From NCBI RefSeq assembly GCF_000702805.1, contig NZ_JNJX01000001.1, positions 62,001-126,000 on the forward strand: a DNA stretch of 64,000 nt. The letters are read 5' to 3'. The DNA is from Mycoplasma anseris ATCC 49234 (GTDB taxonomy: Bacteria; Bacillota_I; Bacilli_A; Mycoplasmatales; Metamycoplasmataceae). This document shows positions 10,592 through 21,082 of the stretch, in pieces. The first letter of the stretch is position 1. Each line of letters starts with the position of its first letter. The translations under genes and the position numbers were made by a program. The notes beneath the pieces were generated by a model. It was not told the DNA's origin and made no database searches. It was given only the letters and a program-made list of their open reading frames with translations.

Positions 10592-10605
10592 TTCCTTCTT
10601 TTTTT
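10574..10605 (+). terminator. Terminator of the sua5-rpiB operon
   Basis: GAAGGAA and TTCCTTC pair across an 11-base loop and are followed by a run of seven T. Confidence 0.8.
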
Positions 10606-10609
10606 ATAT

Positions 10610-10637
10610 AATAAAAAAAGCAAGAATTAACTTGCTT
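10610..10637 (-). terminator. Terminator of the gdpP-rplI-dnaB-yitT-yitT operon
   Basis: AAGCAAG and CTTGCTT form a 7-bp stem with a 6-base loop, followed on the minus strand by seven T. Confidence 0.8.
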
Positions 10638-11745
10638 AATCTACTTTAGAAGTATTAATTTGTCCAATAATTTTATTAACTGTTGAAAATGTTATTCAAG
10701 CATTAGCATCAATTTTTAATATTTCTTTTTGAATCATGGTTTGTTCTAAATATAAAGCAACGGTTTCAATTTTGGTTGTTTCGGTGTTGTTAAATCCGCT
10801 TGTAACATTACTAAAATTATATCCATGTCAATATTTGATTGCTTGAAAATGAGCAATAATTTCTTTTGGTTTTTTTGTGTAAATTTCTACTTTAATTTTC
10901 TTATATTTTGGATATAAAATTTCTACAAAAATATTATAAATAAATATATAAACAATACTTGAAATGCATCTTAAAATAAATGCTCCTAAATTTCATGGTT
11001 TATGAATTTCATCAATACCAGTTATTTCGACAATAAAAATAATTAAAATTGATAAACTTCCGAAAATCAAGGCAACAACAGTTGAAACAATTCCTACACC
11101 TTTTTTCTTCTTTCTTGAAAAATAATAAATAATGATGTCACTACCAGCAGTAGAACCTGAATTTTTTCAAGCAATTCCAGCAGCAGTTCCGGCTGCAATT
11201 CCGCCAATAATAGCATAAATTAGAATTGGCCAAGTTGGGTTTGCGTATTCCAAAGCAATTGGATATTGACCATAAACATTTCAAGGAATAATTTCATGGA
11301 ATTTAATTCCTGATTTCCAATTAACTATGTAAATAGTCATTTTTTGAAAGAAATCTTCAACTGGTTTAATAAATAAGAAACTTTGAAAAAGAATTTGGAA
11401 TGATAATCAATAAAAAGTTAAAATCATAAACAATCGGTTATTCTTTTTTCAAAAGATTATTAAAAATGGTAAATTAAAAGCAAAATATAAGAAAGCAAAA
11501 TATGGCGAAATTGAAGAAATGGTATAAGTAAGGGTTTGAACTATAGCAGAAAGACCAGATGCAACTGTAGCTGCTTTAGCAAGAAATGTTGCTACTCCTA
11601 AGTTATATAAAATAGCTGATAAGAAGATAAAAAAGATTTTTTTTGGAAACTTCTTTCAAACATTAATAATATTAACCTTATAAGGGTTTAAATCGAAATA
11701 ACTTTCAGGTTTAGTTTTTTTATTTTTTTTCTTAGTCTCTGTCAT
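10636..11745 (-). CDS. YitT-family membrane protein (first copy)
   Basis: 369-aa protein with about six membrane segments and a C-terminal DUF2179-type domain. Family traits seen: FPKKIFFIFLSAILYNLGVATF, ASGLSAIVQ, the glycine-rich IIGGIAAGTAAGIAWKNSGSTAGSDI, and a C-terminal soluble domain YPKYKKIKVEIYTKKPKEI. The biochemical role of the family is not established; a transport role is assumed. Many TGA codons are read as Trp. GGAG lies 6 bases before the ATG at 11745, and another in-frame ATG sits three bases upstream. It is a paralogue of the next gene upstream. Confidence 0.85.
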
Positions 11746-11820
11746 CATGTTCTCCCACCATATTTTTATGGAAAAATATTAGCATAATTTTTTTATTTTT
11801 AGAAATTTAATTTTATTTTT

Positions 11821-13197
11821 TTAATCAATTAAAGAAGTATCAAATTCTCCGCTAATATCATGAATATTTGAAGTGGCAATTCATGCCTTTTTATCTACTA
11901 CTTTAATTTGTTCAAAAATTCAATCTTTTTCTAAATATAAAGCAATTGTTTCAATTCTGCCTACTTCTCTATGTTTAAAGCCACTATATCCATAAATTAT
12001 GTTATATGAATGTAAATAGCCAATTTTCTTTAGGTGTTCAACAATTCATTCAATTTTGTCACTATAAATTTCAATTTTTACTTTTTTGTATTTTGGATAA
12101 AACTTATTAACCAAAATAGTAAATACAATTAGATAAACAAAAGTTCCACAAACTCTGACTAGAAATTGGTTAGCGTTTCAAATATGACTAGCAATATTAC
12201 CAGTGTATTCTAATGAACCAATAACAATTGTTGAAAAAGTTGAAAAACATAAAGCAACAAATAGAAAAACATTACCTACTGGTTTTTTATTTCTATAAGC
12301 AATATAGTTGGAAATTACTGAAGTTCCTCCAATTGATCCTCTTTGTTTTCAGGCAACAACTGAAGCAAAACCTTCTGAAATCCCTCCTAAAATTGCATAA
12401 ACTAAAATTGGTCAAGTTTGTCCATCATTGATTGGTAATCCTTTTTTGCCAGATAGTTCTTTCATTTTATTTAAAACCATTGATTTTTCTGATGAAATTA
12501 ATTGATCTCAAAATGCTTTTATAGAATCATTGGCTTCAAATGGATTATTTTGTGATATTACATGGATATTGTTAATATCAGTTTTATCCAAAGCAAAATA
12601 TTTTATTACTTCTTTACCGTTTTCAGTAATTTTAAATTGCATTAAGTCATGATTATTGATATATATACCAAATGGGTCTCAATAATCATTTGCTAATCCT
12701 GTTGGATTATAAATAGAAATCTTCTGATTAATAAAATTAATAACTGGATTGTTGTTATTGTAATTTATGAATATACATTGAACAATTACTTGAAATAACA
12801 TTCAATAATACGTTAAAACCATAAACATTCTGGGGTTAAAACGTCAAAAACCAAACATTAATGGTAAATTAACTAGCACATAAAATAAACCATAAAATTG
12901 TTCAGTGCTTGGCGCTGTAAATGTAATAATTTGAGATAAAGAAGAAGTTCCACTAGCAATAGTGGCTGCCTTCTTTAAAAATACTGTGATTGCGATGTTG
13001 TATAAAAAAGCACTAATAAACATTCAAAGAACTTTTTTAGGATACTTTTTTCATATGTTAATTAAATCAACTTTAAAAGGATTTATCACTTTTAAACGTT
13101 CTTGATATGCTAATTGTTTTTGTTTTCTTTTTAAAGCACAACATCTTGACTTCTTAATTTGATTTTGTTGTTCTTGTGATAAATTAGCATCTGACAT
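11821..13197 (-). CDS. YitT-family membrane protein (second copy)
   Basis: 458-aa paralogue of the preceding entry, with the same order of features: YPKKVLWMFISAFLYNIAITVF, ASGTSSLSQII, ILGGISEGFASVVAWKQRGSIGGTSVI and the soluble end YPKYKKVKIEIYSDKIEWI. It is longer because of an insert of about 70 residues (about 165-235) between membrane segments that looks extracytoplasmic and polar. A strong AAAGGAGG precedes the ATG and lies inside the end of dnaB, three bases away, so it belongs to that operon. Confidence 0.86.
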
Positions 13198-13200
13198 AAC

Positions 13201-14637
13201 TTAATCCTCCTTTCTAGGAACAAAAAGTTTTTTTTCATAATTTTCTTTATTATCTCTTGGGTATAAAAATCTATTAATTTGTGGCTTGAATAGCAATTGG
13301 ATAGTTTGCACTGCACCATGTCTATTTTTTGCCACGATAACATCAGTAATAGAAGATTCACTGGTAGTATCAAAATCAGCTTGATTATTAAGATTATCAC
13401 CTTCTTGATCTTTCTTTTTGTTGTAATAATCTTTTCTGTGTAAAAACATAACCACGTCAGCATCTTGTTCAATTGAACCAGATTCTCTTAAATCGCTTAA
13501 AATAGGAGTTTTATCTTCCCTTTTTTCTAAATTTCTACTTAATTGACTTAATGAAATAACTGGACATGCTAATTCTCTTGCTAATTGTTTTAATGATCTT
13601 GATATTTTGCTTACTTCTAATTGGCGATTTTCTAAATTGCTCTTATTTTTACTATCACTAATTAATTGTAAATAGTCAATAATAACTAAATCTACTTTGG
13701 TATGAGTAGCAAAACGTTTTGATAATGTATACAAATCAGAAATAGACAAATTAGGTTTATCATTTAAAAACAAATTTCATTTTTGCATCTTATCTTTTGT
13801 AAAGATCAAATATTTTTTGTCATCATAAGTTAACTCGTTTTTTCTTAATTTTGCAATTGGAACCAAGGAATCGATTGAGATCATTCTTTGTACTAATTGA
13901 GCATTAGTCATTTCTAGGCTAAAAAATAGCACAGTTTTACCGGCATTAGCAACATTATTAGCAATATTTAAAGCAAAAGCAGTTTTTCCCATAGCTGGTC
14001 TTGCCGCTAAAATAAATAAATCCCCAGGGTTGGCTCCAATTAAGACATTGTCTAAGGATTCAAATCCAAATTTTAATCCTGTTGAATGATCTGATTGATC
14101 TGGATGCAAAATAGTATCCACAATTTCATTTGCCTTATTTCCAATTCTTTCATAAGGTGAATTGATTTCAGAAATATCAATATTAATAATTTCACTTTGA
14201 ATATTGTTTAATAAATCAGTTATTTGAAAAGGTTTATTAGCAATAATATCCATACTTTTTGCTAATAAACTTTGTAAAGAATCAGTCTTATATTGATCAA
14301 GAATTTTTTGAGCATAATTATGTAATTCTGATTGATATCCACCATTTTCCACCAATCAAGAAATATAATCTACTCCTTCCATATTAAAACGAGATACTTG
14401 ATTAATAATTTTTTGTTTTACTAAATAATCAATAAACATAGCAATATCAAAAGTGCCATAAAGATTGTGCACTTTTGCTAAAGCATCATATAAAATTTCA
14501 TTTTCCTTAAAGTGAAACATATGGGGTTTAACAATTTCAGCAACTTCTAAAAATGCATTTGATTCCCTTATAATCAAACCCAAAAACGTTGCTTCATTGT
14601 TAGCAATGGCTAATTCTTGTTCTTTATTTAATGCCAT
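13201..14637 (-). CDS. dnaB: Replicative DNA helicase DnaB
   Basis: Hexameric helicase of the replication fork. 478 aa when two TGA codons are read as Trp. The N-terminal DnaB domain (NKEQELAIANNEATFLGLI) is followed by a RecA-like core: Walker A ARPAMGKTAFALN, Walker B LVIIDYLQLI, then SRSLKQLARELACPVISLSQLSR and the arginine-finger region. The end is DVIVAKNRHGAVQTIQLLF. Genes gdpP-rplI-dnaB are in the order known from Firmicutes. Confidence 0.96.
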
Positions 14638-14656
14638 AATTTCACTCCTTGTTTAT

Positions 14657-15094
14657 TTATTTAATTTCAATAATTTTGATTTTTAAAATAGCTATTACCT
14701 CTGGATGTAATTTTACTTTTACTTCATGAATTCCAAAAGTGTTATATACATCACTTGATAAACTATTTTTTGGTAATTTGATTTCATGTTTTTGAAGTTC
14801 TTTAGCAATTGCTTTATGAGTAATTGAACCATGAACTATATTTCCATTTGATTTTAATTCAAATGTTAATAATAATTTTTCAATTTCAGCTTTAACTAAT
14901 TTGGCTTCAAAAATTTGATTTGCCACATCATTGGCAATATTTTGTTTAATTCTTTTTAAATTTTCTAAGGTTTGTTTATTAACCGGTTGGGCTATGCCGT
15001 TTTTAATTAAAAAGTTCTTAGCATAACCATCAGCCACTTCAATAATTTCATTGGCTTTATTTTTTTGAAAATCTTTAATTAATATTACTTTCAT
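14657..15094 (-). CDS. rplI: Ribosomal protein bL9
   Basis: 145-aa L9. The N-terminal domain MKVILIKDFQKNKANEIIEVADGYAKN (family MKVILLxDVxxLGKKGDVVEVKDGYARN) leads into a long connecting helix and the C-terminal domain with GSITHKAIAKEL. Its start overlaps the gdpP stop by 20 bases, which suggests translational coupling. Confidence 0.96.
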   Translation of the reverse strand: MKVILIKDFQKNKANEIIEVADGYAKNFLIKNGIAQPVNKQTLENLKRIKQNIANDVANQIFEAKLVKAEIEKLLLTFELKSNGNIVHGSITHKAIAKELQKHEIKLPKNSLSSDVYNTFGIHEVKVKLHPEVIAILKIKIIEIK

Positions 15095-17042
15095 TATTTC
15101 TCACACTCACTATCGCTTGTTTAATATTATCAACAAATAATTCTAATGGTTCATCACTAACCGCAGCAGCGGCTCCAAAATGACCTCCACCATTGATTGC
15201 TTCAGCAATGATTTGAACATTGGTATTAATTCCTCTTGCTGACATTTTGTATTTATTTGTACCTGGTAATTTAGCAACTACAAAGGCAGCTTTTCTGCCT
15301 TGTACTCGCAATATTTCATCAGAAGCAATTGAAATTACATCAATTGGTGCTTCAATATCGCGATAAGCTAAATAATAACCAGGACGTACTTCTTGTAGGT
15401 TTTGTAATAATTGGTTTACTACATGGTAAATTCTTTCATCAATTTTTAAACTATCCACAGATAAATCGGTTGTTGCACCTCAATTTTGTAATAAAGAACA
15501 AGCATGAAAAGTTTTTGATGAAGTTTGTTTTTGAAATCTATTTGTGTCTAAATAAATTCCATCTAATAATAATTGTGCTGTTGTTTCTGATATCTTATCG
15601 GCTGAATTAGTTAAAGCAATAATTTCAGTTATTATTTCTGAAGCAGATGACGCACTTGAATCAATATAAGTGTTTTTCTTAAATGCATAATCCGGGCTAG
15701 AGGTAATTCGGTGATGATCTAAAACAACAATATTTTCTTTTTGAATATTTTTAAATGCTTGTTTGTTTTCGATTCTTGTTTCATCAGAAGTATCTACTAA
15801 AACTACTAATGTATTTTCATCATTTAATTTGGTTGCTTGTTTTGGATTTATAAACACATTTTCTAAATTTTTATATTGAGCTGTTTCTAATAAACGTGAT
15901 GTTGTGTCATCAAATGTAATGTTTTGAATATATGCTTTTTTATTAAAACCTTTAGCCAATGAATAAACACCATAAGCCGATCCTAACGCATCTAAATCAG
16001 CATTGATATGACCATAAATCACAACTTTAGTAATGACCTTTGATTTTAGTTTTTCAATTAACAATTTAGCAATGTAATTAACATTAGTTCTTGAAATGTT
16101 CACTTCAATTTCAGATGTTGAGCCATAATGTCTTGGTTTTTCATTTTTAGTTAAAACCGTAACTTGATCCCCTCCACGAGTTTGGGATTGTAACATTGCT
16201 TCTTTGGCTAGTTGATCCAATGTATCAAATTTATATATGCCATAAGAAAAACCAGCTGATAAAGTGATTTTAATATCATTATCAGTTTTAATTTCTTTTA
16301 ACTTTTCAAAGAAATTAAATTCTAGATTTTCAAACTGATTTAATGTTTCTTTGTTACTGATAATAAAGAAACGTCCATTTTCGTATTGTCGATAAATAAA
16401 ATCATGTTTTTTGGCTAATTCATCAAACATATTAACAACACTAGAATAAATTTTAAACAATTCTTCCTCGCTCATTGAAGATTGATATAAGGCAATATTA
16501 TCAATGTTTATTTCGCCTAAAACTGTTCTTTGTTTTTCATAATCTTTCAATAAATTTTCTTGAATAGTTATATCTTTAAAAATTGCAATATTTCTTTCTA
16601 GAGAAACATGAACTTCATAATCAAATTTGTCTTTTGATAATACAAAATCTAAATTAGATGTTGATCATTCTTCAATATCTAGTAATGATTTTATGTTTTT
16701 TCCAATAATATTTCTAGCAAAACGATTTTCAATAAATTTGGAAACTCAAATAATCGTTCCATTATCAGAGAACATAATAATTCCCATTCCATGATTACTT
16801 ATTTGTTCTTCAAAATAATAATTTAATGACTTATTAGTAATATATACATTTCTTAAATGTCTTTTAAAAATGACCAATGTATAAATACTTAGTCCAATTA
16901 CTCAAAGACAATAAACCACTGAAATAATAATTTGTGGTGTCTTGTCTAAGTGAAATATTCCAATAAAAAATAAGATAGTTGGTACTAGAAATAGAAATAT
17001 AATTTCAAAAATCAAATATATTTTTTTCTTGTCTTTTTTCAT
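15075..17042 (-). CDS. gdpP: Cyclic-di-AMP phosphodiesterase GdpP
   Basis: 655-aa membrane protein that in Firmicutes hydrolyses c-di-AMP. Two membrane helices (about 8-27 and 34-55), a PAS-like domain (about 70-165), a degenerate GGDEF domain (about 180-320), then DHH (YGHINADLDALGSAYG, LVDTSDE, LDHHR) and DHHA1 (AINGGGHFGAAAAV) domains. The catalytic DHH residues are present. The ATG follows a TATAAT box by 7 bases without a ribosome site, so the mRNA is probably leaderless. First gene of a five-gene operon. c-di-AMP usually controls K+ and osmotic balance. Confidence 0.93.
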
Positions 17043-17049
17043 ATTAATA

Positions 17050-17055
17050 ATTATA
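17050..17055 (-). promoter_or_regulatory. -10 box for leaderless gdpP
   Basis: TATAAT on the minus strand, 7 bases before the gdpP ATG. Confidence 0.6.
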
Positions 17056-17071
17056 TACTAATTTTTAATAT

Positions 17072-17093
17072 AAAAAAGCCTGTCAAACAAGCT
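17072..17093 (-). terminator. Terminator of engB
   Basis: AGCTTGT and ACAGGCT pair (one G-T pair) across a 3-base loop, followed by six T on the minus strand. Confidence 0.7.
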
Positions 17094-17096
17094 ATT

Positions 17097-17648
17097 TTAT
17101 AGTTCATAAAATTCAGTTATATCTTTAATTCCAATGTTTTTTTGAGATGATACCATAAAGATATTTATTTCGTTTTTAAAGGTTAAGGCTTGCATCTTAA
17201 CTTTATGTCTTTGGGATTGATTTGCCTTATCTATTTTGGTAATAAAAATATCAAAATGAATATTCAAATTCTTTATGTATTCAATCATTTCCAAATCAAT
17301 GGCACTAAAACCAATTTTAGCATCAATCAAAAAACAAACGATTTTAGGACTAGTATGATTTCTAAAATAATAATCAATAATCCCCGCAATTTTATTTTGG
17401 AGTTTTTTTGATACTGAAGCATAACCATAACCTGGTAAATCAACAATGATTTTTTTATTATCAGTTTCAAAATAATTAATTAATCTAGTTCTACCAGGGG
17501 TTGAACTAGTCTTGGCTATTTTAGAATTAGCCAAAGCATTAATTAAACTAGATTTACCAACATTGGAACGACCCCAAAAAACAATTTCTTGATTATCATG
17601 GATATGTCAACTTAATTGATCTGCAGCACTTTTTATAAATTTTCACAT
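17097..17648 (-). CDS. engB: Ribosome biogenesis GTP-binding protein EngB/YsxC
   Basis: GTPase for late 50S assembly, 183 aa. Motifs: GRSNVGKSSLINAL (G1), SSTPGRTRLINYF (G2), DLPGYGYA (G3) and ITKIDKANQS (G4). The second codon is TGA (Trp), which hides the true start under the standard code. The ATG follows TATAAT by 7 bases with no Shine-Dalgarno sequence, so the mRNA is probably leaderless. It has its own terminator. Confidence 0.93.
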
Positions 17649-17655
17649 AATTAAA

Positions 17656-17661
17656 ATTATA
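17656..17661 (-). promoter_or_regulatory. -10 box for leaderless engB
   Basis: TATAAT on the minus strand, 7 bases before the engB ATG. Confidence 0.6.
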
Positions 17662-17672
17662 CATATAGAAAT

Positions 17673-17704
17673 TAAAAAATAAAAGCATAACTTTATTTAT
17701 GCTT
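17673..17704 (-). terminator. Terminator of the 287-aa membrane protein gene
   Basis: AAGCATAA and TTATGCTT form an 8-bp stem, followed by a T-rich tract on the minus strand. Confidence 0.75.
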
Positions 17705-17715
17705 CCGGATATATC

Positions 17716-18579
17716 TTAATTGAAAAAATTATTTTTCTTTTTTTCTTTTTTATTCATTGTTGTTTTAGAAAAACATATCGAAGATAAAAACCATTTAAAA
17801 ACAATACCAAACAAAATAATGCCCGGGACAATACACATATAAATTAAATTAGCATGTTTAATGGTTTCTGATGAGGGGTTTAACACTTGAAGAGATAATA
17901 ATATAATCTTTGTAAACACTGAAACAAATAAAATAAAAGTGAATCAAATAATAACAATTTTATTCTGTCTAGATTGATCTTGAATTTTAAAATTATGTCT
18001 TTTATTCAATAGTTTTTGTTGAGAAATATTTGTTATATATCATTTTAAACATATAATTAAACTCAAGATTAAAAGTTGAATATTATAATAATAAAATTTT
18101 TCAAAAATCACTTTAGCTAAAAATATATTCAATAAAATTATTAGAAAATAAACAATAAACAAAATTACATTTATAAGTAGATCTAAACGGTTATATTTAA
18201 TAATTTGATTGTTCTTAATAATTTTAATTAATAGATTACAAATTTCAGAATCTGAATTAACTTTTATAAAATTTTCAATATGTTTTTTAAGATAGCAAAA
18301 AGCAAATATTAAATAAAAAAGATAACTTAAAGAAACAATAATCGGTGCTAGTATAAGAAAGACTAATATTCTTTTAAAATAAAATTCAATTTCTAATAAA
18401 TTTCTTTCATAAACAAAAAGAAATCCCAAAACAAATGTAGTAAGAAAAATTATATTAAGATAAGCAATAAAGAATCACAATAAGATAATGGGTTTATGTA
18501 ATTTTTCATCATTTTGTTTATACATCTTCTTAAAAACTATACTTGTAGCAATTGGATTTAATAAAAACGAATAATTCAT
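17716..18579 (-). CDS. Unrecognised multi-pass membrane protein
   Basis: 287-aa protein with about six hydrophobic segments, including PIILLWFFIAYLNIIFL, LVFLILAPIIVSLSYLFYLIF, LINVILFIVYFLIILLNIF and YMCIVPGIILFGIVF. The C-terminal tail is Lys/Asn-rich and probably cytoplasmic. Three TGA codons are read as Trp. GGGGA precedes the ATG. No domain is recognised. It stands alone between engB and tRNA-Ser with its own terminator. Confidence 0.75.
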
Positions 18580-18748
18580 TCTTTCCCCTTAAAAAACTAT
18601 TTTAATAGTAATATTCACTTATTATAATATAAGATTATTTATATCCAATAAAATCACAAATAAAGAAAAATACAATTGCTTTTCTTATTGAAAATTTACA
18701 ATTTTGAAAAGTGCCAAAGTTATTTTTTTGAAATACAACGAAATCATA

Positions 18749-18754
18749 TATAAT
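18749..18754 (+). promoter_or_regulatory. -10 box of the tRNA-Ser gene
   Basis: TATAAT ends 11 bases before the tRNA. A TTGAAA at 18728-18733 could be its -35 box, with a short 15-base spacer. Confidence 0.6.
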
Positions 18755-18765
18755 ATTAATGTTTT

Positions 18766-18858
18766 GGGTAAGTACTCAAGTGGTCGAAGAGGCGGTCCTG
18801 CTAAGACTGTAGGGGTGTTAAAGCACCCGCGGAGGTTCAAATCCTCTCTTACCCGCCA
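18766..18858 (+). tRNA. tRNA-Ser (anticodon GCU)
   Basis: 93-base type II tRNA. The acceptor stem is GGGTAAG with CTTACCC, the discriminator is G and CCA is encoded. The anticodon loop CTGCTAA gives anticodon GCT at 18800-18802, which reads AGY serine codons. The long variable arm has a GGGTG/CACCC stem, and the T-loop is GTTCAAATC. It is the only tRNA seen in the window. Confidence 0.96.
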
Positions 18859-18890
18859 TTTTTTTATTTCTTTTTTATCATAATAAATAA

Positions 18891-18920
18891 AAAAGCTAGC
18901 CCCTTAAGGGACTAACTTTT
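18891..18920. terminator. Bidirectional terminator between tRNA-Ser and the ABC operon
   Basis: The stem pairs CTAGCCCC with GGGACTAA (one G-T pair), flanked by A and T tracts. On the minus strand it closes the nuclease/ABC operon. Confidence 0.8.
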
Positions 18921-18936
18921 TTATTTTTATTTTTTA

Positions 18937-19110
18937 TTATTTTGCAGCCTTAATTGGGTAGCTAATAATACCATAAGCAGCTAATCCAGCCATAACAATT
19001 CCAATAATGATAATGATAACAACTGCAATTAGAATAGCAATTTTAACTATTCTTCTTTTTGCTACTTCCCTTTTTAAATTATCAATTTCAATATCAAAAT
19101 TCTTTTTCAT
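18937..19110 (-). CDS. 57-aa single-span membrane protein at the end of the ABC operon
   Basis: Short protein with a charged N-terminal helix (IEIDNLKREVAKRR) and one very hydrophobic segment at residues 22-45 rich in Ile and Val, ending in SYPIKAAK. AAAGGA precedes its ATG and overlaps the stop of the upstream permease (3-base gap), and the operon terminator follows. Its position suggests an accessory subunit of the transporter, which is inference. No family is recognised. It is too short for standard ORF lists. Confidence 0.75.
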   Translation of the reverse strand: MKKNFDIEIDNLKREVAKRRIVKIAILIAVVIIIIIGIVMAGLAAYGIISYPIKAAK

Positions 19111-19113
19111 ATT

Positions 19114-20091
19114 CTATCCTTTAGTTGCCTTTCCTTGTCTAGAAATTGCATTCATAATTCTCTTTCTAAATAAGAAGTAAGCAATAAACATTGGTAAGAT
19201 TGCTAAAATATTAGCTGCTAAACGAATACTGGTATATACTAATCCACTATCATCGCCTTTTAATTTTCCGGTATGAGTTAATCATACGTTAATTACTAAT
19301 CATGAATCTTCTTTTTCAGTAATAACTAATAATGGTCAAGTAAATGAGTTTCATGAAGCTAAAGCAGTTAGAATTGCGACAGTTCAAGTAGTTGCCTTAA
19401 CCATTGGCATTGCGATTTTGGTAAAGAAAACAAAATCATTAGCACTATCAATCATTGCAGATTCTTTAACTGAACCAGTTATTTCTTCAAAAGCATTTCT
19501 ATACATAAATCCAGAGAATACTGAAGCAACAAATGGCATTGTTAAAGCAATATATTGAGCAATTCCATCTTTTCAACCAAGAGCAACAATAATTTTATAT
19601 TGTCCAGTTAATAAAGCTACTTCAGGTAGGATTAATAATGATAGGAATAAAATTCATGATAAAGTTTTAAATCTTCATTTTTTTAATGAGAAAGCATATC
19701 CGAAAGTCATTGAGAAGAATATTCTACAAATAACTGATAAAACAGTTGTTGACGCTGTATATACTACAGCTTTAAAATATCCATCTTGGAATGCTTTCTT
19801 AAAGTTATCTAAGAAAATGACTTGTCCACCTTTTTCAAAAGGTTTTGGATATCAAATTAAAGTGTCATTAGAGGTTTGGAATCTTAAATCTAATACTGAT
19901 TGGTTAATCATAAACAAGAATGGGAATAATATTATCATTCCGAAGAATAATAATATTGCAATCTTGAAGGCTCAAGTTAAGATAATACTAATTGGTTTAG
20001 TGGTCTCAACTTGTTTTACCATCATTTCTTGTTTAGATTTTAAATACCGTTTTTGATCTCAATTTCTTATTTTCAATTTTCCTAATGACAT
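19114..20091 (-). CDS. ABC transporter permease, MalG-like
   Basis: 325-aa inner-membrane permease of the carbohydrate-type (CUT1) import family. Six membrane segments are likely. The cytoplasmic EAA loop reads EITGSVKESAMIDSANDF with a following FTKIAMPM, and contacts the ATPase. It ends with a RKRIMNAISRQGKAT tail. Many TGA codons are read as Trp. The ATG lies 59 bases inside the end of the first permease gene with AGGAG upstream. Gene order and partners match the MG188-MG189 type permease pair of the nuclease-linked locus, so the cargo may be nucleic-acid precursors rather than sugar (inference). Confidence 0.9.
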
Positions 20092-21082
20092 TGTTTTCTC
20101 CTATCTTGACACCTGCTAGATAAATAAATCCAGCTAATTTTCTTAAAGTAAATGACACTACGATTCCAATTAAGAACAACATAATTGAAGCAACCCCAGC
20201 TTTAGAGAAATTAACAACAGTTTTAGTATAGTGGTAAACATATAACATTAATGAACCACCACCATTACTAAATGCTTCTGATGAACTGTTATTAAATAAA
20301 GCCAATGGGAAAACTTTAATACCCCCAATAATACCCATGGTAATTAAGAATGATAAAGTTCTTTTAATTGAAGGTAATGTTATTCTGAAAAATTGTTTAA
20401 ATTTGTATGAACCATCAATTGAGGCAGATTTGTATAATTGAGGATTTACAGAGAGCATTGCAGTAGTTAAAATTAATACTTGGAATGCTAATGAACCTCA
20501 AACACCTCTTAATAAAATAACGATAAATGGTTTAAAACTTGAAGGATCGCCCGATTCTAGAAAAGGAATAGGAGCATCAATTAAACCAGCGTTTTTCAAT
20601 AAGGTGTTTACAAATCCAGCATCTTTTTTAAAGATAAAGAAGAAGGTAATGGAAACAGCAATAGCACTAGTTACATATGGTAAAAAGAATACTGTTTGTC
20701 AAAAACCTCTTGCTCATCTTTGAACTAACATTGTGATTGCAACACTAATTAATATTGAACAACACAAACTAAAAGGTAATGCTGTAATTGAATATAAGAA
20801 GGCATTTCTTAATGCTACTAAGAAATACTTATGTTGAAGTAATTCTTTAAAGTTATCAACGCCAAATGATACTTCATCGGCGAATGAACCTACTTGAATT
20901 GTAAAAGCATCAATAATAACTAATATAAACGGAATAATAGTCATTAATGTTACTGTTAGAAGTGAAGGAAGAATGAATAAAAATGGTTTTCAAAATGGTG
21001 TTCTTTGACTTAAAACACTTAAATTGTCACCAACCTTTTTTATTCTAAATTTCTTAAGGAAATAACTCTTAATTTTAAACAT
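20033..21082 (-). CDS. ABC transporter permease, MalF-like
   Basis: 349-aa permease, partner of the next gene. It has six membrane segments, including PFLFILPSLLTVTLMTIIPFIL near the N-terminus and FFLPYVTSAIAVSITFFFIF. The EAA loop reads NPQLYKSASIDGSYKFKQF with ITLPSIKRT. The ATG overlaps the stop of the ATPase gene by one base (TAATG), which indicates coupled translation and a fixed stoichiometry. Confidence 0.9.

Noticed and set aside
19817-20056. 79-aa plus-strand ORF over the permease overlap
   Set aside because: It is antisense to two clear permease genes and has no start signal.
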